From: Argopecten irradians
Taxonomy: Eukaryota > Mollusca > Bivalvia > Pectinida > Pectinidae
Assembly (NCBI RefSeq): GCF_041381155.1
Contig: NC_091143.1
Span: 38,517,996-38,581,995 of the forward strand
Direction of reading: 5' to 3'
DNA: 64,000 bases
Below, piece after piece: positions 56,701-64,000 of the stretch. Under the pieces are notes generated by a model. The model saw nothing but the letters and a program-made list of their open reading frames with translations, was not told the origin of the DNA and did no database searches. The number at the start of each line of letters is the position of its first letter. The first letter of the stretch is position 1. The translations under genes and the position numbers were made by a program.

Positions 56701-59700
56701 AACAAGGATGTTAGGTCCTAATCTTGACCCCCTTACTGGTAGACAAAACAAAGGATGTTAGGTCCTAAATCTTGACCCTTTACTGGTAGACAAAACAAGG
56801 ATGTTAGGTCCTAATCTTGACCCCTTACTGGTAGGCAAAACAAGGATGTTAGGTCCTAATCTTGACCCCTTACTGGTAGACAAAACAAGGATGTTAGGTC
56901 CTAATCTTGACCCCCTTACTGGTGGGCAAAACAAGGATGTTAGGTCCTAATCTTGACCCCTTACTGGTAGACAAAACAAGGATGTTAGGTCCTAATCTTG
57001 ACCCCTTACTGGTAGACAAAACAAGGATGTTAGGTCCTAATCTTGACCCTTTACTGGTAGGCAAAACAAAGGTGTTAGGTCCTAATCTTGACCCCTTACT
57101 GGTAGGACAAAACAAGGGTGTGTTAGGTCCTAATCTTGACCCCTTACTGGTAGGCAAAACAAGGGTGTTAGGTCCTAATCTTGACCCCTTACTGGTAGAC
57201 AAAAACAAGGATGTTAGGTCCTAATCTTGACCCTTTACTGGTAGACAAAACAAGGGTGTTAGGTCCAAATCTTGACCCTTACTGGTAGCAAAACAAGGAT
57301 GTTAGGTCCTAATCTTGACCCCTTACTGGTAGACAAAACAAAGGTGTTAGGTCCTAATCTTGACCCCTTACTGGTAGGCAAAACAAGGATGTTAGGTCCT
57401 AACCTTGACCCCTTACTGGTAGACAAAACAAGGGTGTCGCAATCAAAACATAATAAAGCATGATTGTCTTGGTAAACATGTCATAATAGAGCCTTTCTTA
57501 TAGAAATGAAATTAAAAATCTCTTATTATTTCTGTAAATACTAGTTATGGTATAATACAAAGCCTAAATGCTTGTGACAAATCAAATTATTGAACTCATT
57601 TAAAAAAGATGCTCCACCGCCGACAGAGCATAAATGATACCCAAAATTTGAAACAATAATTGGTGTTTAATCGTGTATATATATGTCATTATTAACACAA
57701 AACATAATTTAAAAAAAAATTATTTTGCTTTGGCGCATGTGCAATCAGTACTGTATTTCATATAGGGACATAGTGCCACAGATTTTTTTTTCGGGATCCA
57801 ATTAATTATTTCTAATATTTTTATCTTAAAGCAACATTAGAAGCTCAAACTTTTCATTGGTGGTAATGGTGTAAAGTAAGTAACTTTTGAAACTGAAGAA
57901 AAATACTAAAATTGCCTTCTCCTGGTTTTGATAGAGGAAAATTACTACCCATTTGTCAGCGGTGGAGCGTCTTTAAGAATTTATGATATATGTAGGGACT
58001 CATGTTAGATACTCTACACTATATTTTGTGGTAAGAACCTTTATCTAGATGTGTGTAATCTATGACACAGGTTGTAGAAGGAGCTGTTCGTGTCGGGCAG
58101 TCTGTGGACACGACCTCTGGGGCTCAGGGAACACGATCACAGCTTTCTCGGGTGTCGGACCTGTTTCTGTTCTATTTATGGGCGAGAAAATTGGAACACA
58201 TGGATGAGATCCCCGCCGGGAACATACTGGGTTGGTATTGAATCATTTTATATGGCCAAGTACAATATTCAGTGTCTTTGCATATTGATAGAGTTATCTC
58301 CCTTAATCGGGTAGGTTTCAAATGCCATTAGTGCCTCATTATTTATTTTAAAAAAAAAAGCCGCGCACACAACTCATGCTCGTTTTCTCTGAAAAGTATA
58401 ATGTTATCGTCTGAAAACACATGATGTTTACACAATGAACAATACCCACCCCACAAGGGTAGATAACTCTGTAATATGCAAAAATCAAAAAAGTAACTTT
58501 TGAAATGAGTCAGTAACATACATGTTTTAGGACTTCTGTGTTACTAAAAACCGCTGTGAACCAATTCATTCTTCTTGTGCAATTAAATTCACATGTGTTA
58601 AAAATAATTGAAAAAATCAATAGTTGTGAATGAATACATTTTATGCTATAATGCCAGTAGATGATGAAATTCAATTGCTATGAAAAATTTTATGACTCCC
58701 AGAAATAAATTTGTTTAATGTTATTTGATCAAAGAAATGCTCTGTTCTGAACTGAAGGGGTAAAGCATAAAATACTGTTAAACCAGCCCTTTGTATAATC
58801 TGCTATCATAAAAAGTTCTACAATTGAAGTTTAATATTCAATGTTACATGTGTTCAGGATTAGGTGGACTGGAAAACCACATCCTAAAGTCGGGGACCGT
58901 GTCCAGTACGGTCATGTGTCCAGCCTTCACTGACCTCTACTTCGATGCTTCACCTATTGTGAGAGTGGCTCTAGAACCCAAACATGCTGGTAGGTATCAA
59001 AAACTGACCACATGCTGTCTATATAATGAAAAAAACATTGATTTATTTTATAATTTCAAGGCTAATTGATAACATGAAGTGATGTTAAAATCAAAAATTG
59101 TTATCATAAGGTATGTACAAGAATTGAGTCTGGTGTAGAGGATATATATTATCCTGTACCAGAAATCTATATTTAGATATCATTAGTATAATATTTCTTT
59201 TGTATGAAAAGTGGGAGTGCTAAATGGTCAATAATATATTTTCATTAGTTATAATTTGAATTTATTTTTATCATAAAGTGTAGTTTGGTTGTTTCTCTTT
59301 TTTCAACTCTCCAATGATGAATTATTTTACTAAGTTTTCCACTTGATTTGACCATAATGTTTTGACATTGATGTGTCCTTGCTATTACTTTGGTATGACT
59401 TTGAAATGACCTTGACCTTGATATGACCTTAATTTACCCTATGTCTACAGGTGAAATGGGACACTTGGTGCGGGGACTGAAGCTTCTGAACCAGGCTGAT
59501 CCGTGTGTTCAGGTGTTGGTTCAGGAGACGGGTGAACACGTCATTATTACAGCCGGTGAAGTTCATTTACAGCGATGTCTGGACGACCTTAGACAGAGGT
59601 CAGTTTATCTTTCTATTCCGTCTTTGCATATTACAGAGTTAGCTACCTTGCGGGAAGGTATCGATTGTTACATCATTATTTTGTGAGCGCAATTCACGTT

Positions 59701-62700
59701 GTTTTCTCCGAAAATATGATGTTAGGCACGCAAACTCATGATGGCACAATTCAATATATCTACATGCAAGGGCAGATAACTCTGTGATATGCAAATACAT
59801 AATATATTAATGGAGTGATAAATCACATATGGTACAGCTGTGATTCAAGAAGTTCAAAGTGAAATTTCAATGGTTTTAAATTTTCACAATCTAGCTTTCA
59901 GGATATGTATGTTTCAATTATTTGAAAAAAAATTGCTGATAAAATGTTCGCAATTATAGCAATAAAGGAAAATGGTATGGTATTTCTAATTTAAAAAAAG
60001 CCATGTACAAATATGTATGAAATAGTCGGAATTGAACATGTACCCAGTGGTATAGGTAATTTAACTCCTAGAATGTGATTCTGTGTTCTACATAAAAATT
60101 TGGTTGCAACTGAAAAAATCCTCATCACATAAAGATTAATCACTACACAATATTTAGTAAAGAGTGGAATATATAATATGTGTATTGATAATTATTATCT
60201 TTTTACTGTTTCAGGTATGCTAACATTGAACTGCACGCCTCATCACCAATAGTACCATTCAGAGAAACCATCATTAATCCTCCAAAAATGGACATGGTCA
60301 ATGAAGTCATTCAAGATCAGCCAATCAAAACAGCTAAGACAAAGGAGTTTGAGGATGATGAGGAAGTGATTGAGACAGGATTGGTTGAGACCTATACGAC
60401 CAATCAGAAGTGCTGTATCAGAATACGAGCATTGCCTCTACCTGATGCAGTTACAAACTTGCTAGAGGAACACGTAAAACTTCTGCAAACTCTCAACAGA
60501 TTTAACAAAGCTAAAATTTATGGACAAAGCAGCGATGTTAAGGATACAGTTTTAGAGGCTCTCAATAATCTAAAATCTAGCATAGATAAAGCTTTCACAG
60601 AAGAAGGTAAATCATGGGCAGGCTTTGTAGAAAAGATCTGGGCATTTGGACCAAAGAGGGTCGGACCAAACTTGCTGGTGAATCAGGTAGAAGGATACAA
60701 CAGACCCTCAGTGTGGGACTTTAAAGGCTCCGAGAGAGTCTTCAGGGACTTTGATAATAGTATAATCAGTGGATTCCAGATGGCAACCCTCGCTGGTCCG
60801 TTATGTGAGGAACCAATACGTGGTGTATGTTTTGTGATAGAGAAGTGGGAATACAGTGACATGTCTTATGCTCGACTAGCTAGGCTTAGTGAATCTGAAA
60901 GTGAGTCAAAGTTAAATGAAGATGATAGTGTAGCACTCAGTAGCTCTTTAGAAAAGTCCGCAATTATAGAGGAGGAAGACGAGAAATGCGATGACAGTGA
61001 TCAAGACAAGGATTCGTCTGAGGAGGTAAAGGATATTGTCAAAACACAGAGGAGAAAGGAGTATGGACCATTTTCAGGACAGATTATTTCCTGTGTGATA
61101 GCAGGATGTAGGAAAGCATTCCAGACACGACCGCAGAGACTCATGGTAGCCATGTATAAATGTAACATACAGGCCACCTCTGATGTATTAGGTGAGTACA
61201 GGGGCCATGTATAAATATAACATACAGGCCACCTCTGATGTATTAGGTGAGTATGGGGGCCATGTATAAATGTAACATACATGCCACCTCTGATGTATTA
61301 GGTGAGTACAGGGGCCATGTATAAATGTAACATACAGGCCACCTCTGATGTATTAGGTGAGTACAGGGGCCATGTATAAATGTAACATACAGGCCACCTC
61401 TGATGTATTAGGTGAGTACAGGTGTCATGTATAAATGTAACATACAGGCCACCTCTGATGTATTAGGTGAGTACAGGGGTCATGTATAAATGTAACATAC
61501 AGACCACCTCTGATGTATTTAGGTGAGTACAGGGGTCATGTATAAATGTAACATACAGGCCACCTCTGATGTATTAGGTGAGTACAGGGGTCATGTATAA
61601 ATGTAACATACAGGCCACCTCTGATGTATTAGGTGAGTACAGGGGTCATGTATAAATGTAACATACAGGCCACCTCTGTTGTATTAGGTGAGTACAGGGG
61701 TCATGTATAAATGTAACATACAGGCCACCTCTGATGTATTAGGTGAGTACAGGGGTCATGTATAAATGTAACATACAGGCCACCTCTGATGTATTAGGTG
61801 AGTACAGGGGTCATGTATAAATGTAACATACAGGCCACCTCTGATGTATTAGGTGAGTACAGGGGCCATGTATAAATGTAACATACAGGCCACCTCTGAT
61901 GTATTAGGTGAGTACAGGGGCCATGTATAAATGTAACATACAGGCCACCTCTGATGTATTAGTGAGTACAGGGGTCATGTATAAATGTAACATACAGGCC
62001 ACCTCTGATGTATTAGGTGAGTACAGGGGTCATGTAATAAATGTAACATACAGGCCACCTCTGATGTATTAGTGAGTACAGGGGCCATGTATAAATGTAA
62101 CATACAGGCCACCTCTGATGTATTAGGTGAGTACAGGGGCCATGTATAAATGTAACATACAGGCCACCTCTGATGTATTAGGTGAGTACAGGGGCCATGT
62201 ATAAATGTAACATACAGGCCACCTCTGATGTATTAGGTGAGTACAGGGCCCATGTATAAATGTAACATACAGGCCACCTCTGATGTATTAGGTGAGTACA
62301 GGGCCATGTATAAATGTAACATACAGGCCACCTCTGTTGTATTAGGTGAGTACAGGGGTCATGTATAAATGTAACATACAGGCCACCTCTGATGTATTAG
62401 GTGAGTACAGGGTCATGTATAAATGTAATATACAGGCCACCTCTGATGTATTAGGTGAGTACGGGTGTCATGTATAAATGTAACATACAGGCCACCTCTG
62501 ATGTATTAGGTGAGTACAGGGGCCATGTATAAATGTAACATACAGGCCACCTCTGATGTATTAGGTGAGTACAGGGGCCATGTATAAATGTAACATACAG
62601 GCCACCTCTGATGTATTAGGTGAGTACAGGGGTCATGTATAAATGTAACATACAGGCCACCTCTGATGTATTAGGTGAGTACAGGGGTCATGTATAAATG

Positions 62701-63688
62701 TAATATACAGGCCACCTCTGATGTATTAGGTGAGTACGGGTGTCATGTAAAAAATGTAACATACAGGCCACCTCTGATGTATTAGGTGAGTACAGGGGCC
62801 ATGTATAAATGTAACATACAGGCCACCTCTGATGTATTAGGTGAGTACAGGGGCCATGTATAAATGTAACATACAGGCCACCTCTGATGTATTAGGTGAG
62901 TACAGGGGCCATGTATAAATGTAACATACAGGCCACCTCTGATGTATTAGGTGAGTACAGGGGTCATGTATAAATGTAACATACAGGCCACCTCTGATGT
63001 ATTAGGTGAGTACAGGGGTCATGTATAAATGTAACATACAGGCCACCTCTGATGTATTAGGTGAGTACAGGGGTCATGTATAAATTCAACATGCTGGCTG
63101 TACTAAGGTGGCCAAAATATCTCAGATTTTGATAAATTTGGTACACAGAACCCTGACATAAGGGGGAGTTGAGTGAACTATATAGGGTTCTGCAATGTCC
63201 CTTATTAATGGAGTTATTACTAAACTTGTGCAGCGGAGGTATTAGTCGGCCACTCTAGTGACAGTTCTAGCTTTTAATCAGTTTATTTCCTGATGAATGT
63301 TTTTTTTTTCACAGATCATGACTTTTTCATAACTGCATTATCTGTGAAGTAACAAGGCAAAGATCATCCTCTTTTGATAGCCATGTTGGAAAATTTTAAT
63401 TTGAAATTTGATATGAAGATAAAAATTGACCCTTTTAATGTAATATCAGATTGTATGATCTATAAAAGGATATTTTGTGTATACTGCTGTTGTTGTTTTC
63501 CAGGTAAGCTGTATGCAGTGCTAGGGAAGAGGAACGGAAGTATACTGGAGGGCGATATGACCGAGGGCTCCCAGATCTTCAATGTAGTGGCCACCCTCCC
63601 CGTCATAGAGAGCTTTGGGTTTGCTGAGAACATCAGGAAGAAAACCAGTGGACTGGCAAGTCCTCAGCTGGTGTTTAGTCATTGGCAG
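44758..63688 (+). CDS. EFL1: elongation factor-like GTPase 1, 3'-incomplete at window edge and missing one internal exon
   Basis: EFL1 works with SBDS to release eIF6 from new 60S subunits in the cytoplasm. Coding exons: 44758-44848, 45439-45506, 45819-45903, 46771-46904, 47400-47537, 47809-47865, 48496-48531, 49403-49515, 49897-50100, 51011-51147, 51586-51708, 52005-52104, 52504-52616, [one not found], 58071-58230, 58858-58989, 59451-59598, 60215-61191, 63504-63688. All junctions keep frame except 52616 to 58071 (phase 1 to phase 0), which shows a missing exon. GTPase motifs: AHVDHGKTT (26-34, split by intron 1), RGIT (66-69), DSPGH (92-96), NKLD (146-149), [10 protein letters not shown]2-like blocks: [95 protein letters not shown]. 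The last ~65 residues lie beyond the window. Confidence 0.95.
45137..45320 (-). mobile_element. half copy of the 57601 TIR element
   Basis: ATGGTAATTTTTCTCTATCA to TTTGAGCTTCTAATCTTACT is the reverse complement of the right part of 57601-57977. It lies in EFL1 intron 1, next to a family C fragment. Confidence 0.6.
46588..46629 (+). repeat. poly(A) tract
   Basis: A run of A broken by CCCC in EFL1 intron 3. It could be the tail of an old retroposed copy, but no body was recognised upstream. Confidence 0.7.
46996..47184. mobile_element. MITE family A, 189 bp, best copy
   Basis: The ends TATTCCGTCTTTGCATATTA and TAATATGCAAATTCGGAATA are inverted repeats. Inner arms are TTGCGGGTAGGTAT and ATACCTACCCGCAA. 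It contains TACGTCAT and TGACGTCA. It lies in EFL1 intron 4. Confidence 0.85.
47940..48310. mobile_element. MITE with GCGCCCCTCC motifs
   Basis: CCGTTTTCGCTGTAATTAGT then CTATAAGCGCCCCTCC at the left and CGCTAATTACAGGAAATACG at the right are loosely inverted. A related block is at 22265-22450. It lies in EFL1 intron 6. Confidence 0.5.
48560..49345. repeat. 21-bp array in EFL1 intron 7
   Basis: Unit GTAGTTCACATCTACAATGA then T, repeated about 36 times, starting some 25 bp after the splice donor and ending about 55 bp before the next acceptor. Three copies carry an insertion GTACCGGTAT, so there is a higher-order block of about 110 bp. Multiples of three keep frames open on both strands; these are not genes. 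Confidence 0.95.
50039..50885 (+). repeat. 79-bp array made of an EFL1 exon end plus its splice donor
   Basis: The last ~62 bp of the exon ending at 50100 (TTGTTTGTACAGTT ... GTGAGTGTTAAAAG) and the first ~17 bp of the intron (GTAAGTGGAGATAACTC) are repeated, about 11 copies including the exon itself. Most copies keep AAAAGGTAAGTGG, a strong 5' splice site. Each also has CTCTTGTTTGTACAG, which looks like a 3' splice site. A copy spliced in would be 50 nt and would bring an early stop. Confidence 0.95.
52640..52865. repeat. dispersed repeat, also at 63095-63290
   Basis: TTTTGATAAAATTTGGTACA then CAGATCC, GGGGAGTTGA, and TTTATTAATGGACTAAA are shared with 63095-63290 in the same order. Both copies lie in EFL1 introns. 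The class is unknown. Confidence 0.65.
52885..52970. mobile_element. MITE end, GGAGTATAAGCC type
   Basis: AAGCCGCACTGGTGTATAAG then CCGCACT and inverted GGCTTATACTCCGGAAAATA correspond to the 23118 copy in reverse orientation. Confidence 0.5.
53045..53950. repeat. 49-bp array in EFL1
   Basis: Unit GAGTTACTCATTGACCAGGA then GATATATCTAGG and TCTACAAAACTCAGAAT (49 bp), about 18 copies. It is very regular to about 53680 and then increasingly irregular. It contains ATTGACCAG, which could derive from a 3' splice site. That is speculative. Confidence 0.95.
53950..54245. other. garbled junction between the 49-bp and 45-bp arrays
   Basis: Fragments of both arrays are mixed with many indels (for example GACCAGGAGGTCCTAATC at about 54258). 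The missing EFL1 exon is expected about here. The sequence looks like a poor consensus or a collapsed join rather than evolved DNA. Confidence 0.6.
54245..57440 (+). repeat. 45-bp array encoding LGPNLDPLL, probably from the missing EFL1 exon
   Basis: Unit GATGTTAGGTCCTAATCTTG, then ACCCCTTACTGG and TAGACAAAACAAG (45 bp), about 70 copies with small indels. In the EFL1 direction each unit reads [19 protein letters not shown]1 proteins have VLGPxxDP just before the region encoded at 58071, the part not found in any exon here. CTG followed by GTAGAC or GTAGGC would be the splice donor and ends the codon frame in phase 0, as the exon at 58071 requires. The array therefore looks like repeated exon end plus donor. 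Long frames on both strands are not separate genes. Confidence 0.85.
57601..57977 (+). mobile_element. non-autonomous TIR element
   Basis: AAAGATGCTCCACCGCCGAC and the inverted GTCAGCGGTGGAGCGTCTTT bound about 375 bp of AT-rich sequence. A half copy in the opposite direction lies in EFL1 intron 1 at 45137-45320. No coding capacity. Confidence 0.75.
58266..58485. mobile_element. MITE family A, diverged copy
   Basis: TCTTTGCATATTGATAGAGT at the left and AACTCTGTAATATGCAAAAA at the right, with TAATCGGGTAGGTTTC / CAATACCCACCCCAC inside. It begins about 35 bp after the splice donor at 58230. Confidence 0.7.
59614..59806. mobile_element. MITE family A copy next to a splice donor
   Basis: TATTCCGTCTTTGCATATTA starts 16 bp after the EFL1 exon end at 59598. 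The right end is AACTCTGTGATATGCAAATA. Inner arms TTGCGGGAAGGTAT / TATATCTACATGCAAG are partly decayed. Confidence 0.75.
61151..63085 (+). repeat. 54-bp array made of an EFL1 exon end plus its splice donor
   Basis: The last ~41 bp of the exon ending at 61191 (CATGTATAAATGTAACATAC then AGGCCACCTCTGATGTATTAG) and the first ~13 bp of the intron (GTGAGTACAGGGG) are repeated about 36 times with over 90% similarity by eye. Nearly all copies keep TTAGGTGAGTAC, a strong donor. Reading past the first donor meets a stop within the next unit. Confidence 0.97.
63095..63290. repeat. dispersed repeat, second copy
   Basis: TTTTGATAAATTTGGTACAC then AGGGGGAGTTGAG and CCTTATTAATGGAGTTATTA match 52640-52865. 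It lies between the 54-bp array and the last exon in the window. Confidence 0.65.
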
Positions 63689-64000
63689 GTCAGTGAATCA
63701 AAACTTTATATAATATATACATGTAGCATTTTACATTATAATTTCCCGTTTTAAAGTTATATGTACCATATTTTTCATACTCACGAATCAAGATTCATCA
63801 CCAAAAGTTACCAACATCTTGAGAATAACAGTTCTTTTAATGCATTGGTTTTCATTTACACGTACAAATACATGTAAGAGCTACATCTAAAGTGAAGAGA
63901 AATTTGTACATACTGTCAGACAATGAAGCCAAAATGTGGTCTACAACTTCATTGAATATTTATACAGTGTTATTAGAAATTGTTCAGTGATTTATGCAGG
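63689..64000 (+). other. start of an EFL1 intron, runs off the window
   Basis: A donor (GTCAGT) follows the exon at 63688. The remaining 310 bp are AT-rich with no exon. A TTTATGCAGG at the very end could be the next acceptor, but no coding sequence follows to test it. Confidence 0.5.

Noticed and set aside
54284-57463. Frames of 60-140 codons repeating [14 protein letters not shown] or, on the other strand, [13 protein letters not shown]
   Set aside because: They are not separate genes. The + reading is explained as a copied EFL1 exon end and the other strand is its shadow.
58071-58230. [12 protein letters not shown] aligned with the EFL1 strand VFSGVARRGKKI, which would make this exon the whole missing block
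   Set aside because: It would leave no LGPxxDP motif and a wrong intron phase. Placing LGPNLDPLL before this exon fits length and phase better.
1-64000. Retroviral, LTR or large virus-derived elements
   Set aside because: No reverse transcriptase, integrase, capsid or long terminal repeats were recognised on either strand. All mobile elements seen are small non-coding types.

Overview
The window is animal nuclear DNA: AT-rich, with genes split by introns that have canonical GT..AG ends, and dominated by tandem repeats and small non-autonomous transposons. The transposon types point to a mollusc, most likely a bivalve. They are tRNA-derived SINEs with a shared 3' tail, pearl/Helitron-like elements with ~150-bp tandem cores, and many foldback MITEs. 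This rests on repeat style and my memory of gene families, not on a database search.

Five host genes can be read. (1) An unrecognised tail-anchored membrane protein, + strand, exons at 2269-2350, 15568-16632 and 18564-18746; its 13.2-kb first intron is mostly satellite DNA. (2) MTHFS (5-formyltetrahydrofolate cyclo-ligase), - strand, 24151-21975, complete in three exons. (3) A LYSMD3/LYSMD4-type single-pass LysM protein, + strand, 25108-26977, complete in two exons and divergent from MTHFS. (4) POLR3G/RPC7, an RNA polymerase III subunit, - strand, 43898-39398, complete in five exons. (5) EFL1, the ribosome-maturation GTPase, + strand, from 44758 past the window end, with 18 coding exons recognised. 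POLR3G and EFL1 are divergent and share about 860 bp of upstream DNA.

Layout: 1-1962 23-bp minisatellite; 3010-4628 15-bp array; 6003-15503 strand-asymmetric G-rich satellite, its first 5 kb almost only G and T; 16736-21200 transposons and SINEs around the end of gene 1; 21975-26977 MTHFS and LYSMD; 27-39 kb intergenic transposon fossils (DNA elements) with 146-150-bp tandem cores; 39.4-43.9 kb POLR3G; 44.7-64 kb EFL1 with six intronic arrays or repeat blocks.

The most notable pattern is that several arrays are made of gene sequence. In EFL1, 79-bp, 45-bp and 54-bp arrays each appear to repeat the 3' end of an exon together with its 5' splice site, giving rows of decoy donors. The 45-bp array encodes [10 protein letters not shown]. 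This matches the LGPxxDP block of the one EFL1 exon that cannot be found, and it fits in position, length and reading phase. The exon itself seems lost in a garbled junction between two arrays. A 57/44-bp array just after the POLR3G stop codon is about 74% identical to the last coding exon over 42 bp. Separately, two transposon tandem cores carry paired transcription-factor-like palindromes (YY1-like and ERR/NR5A-like) in every monomer.
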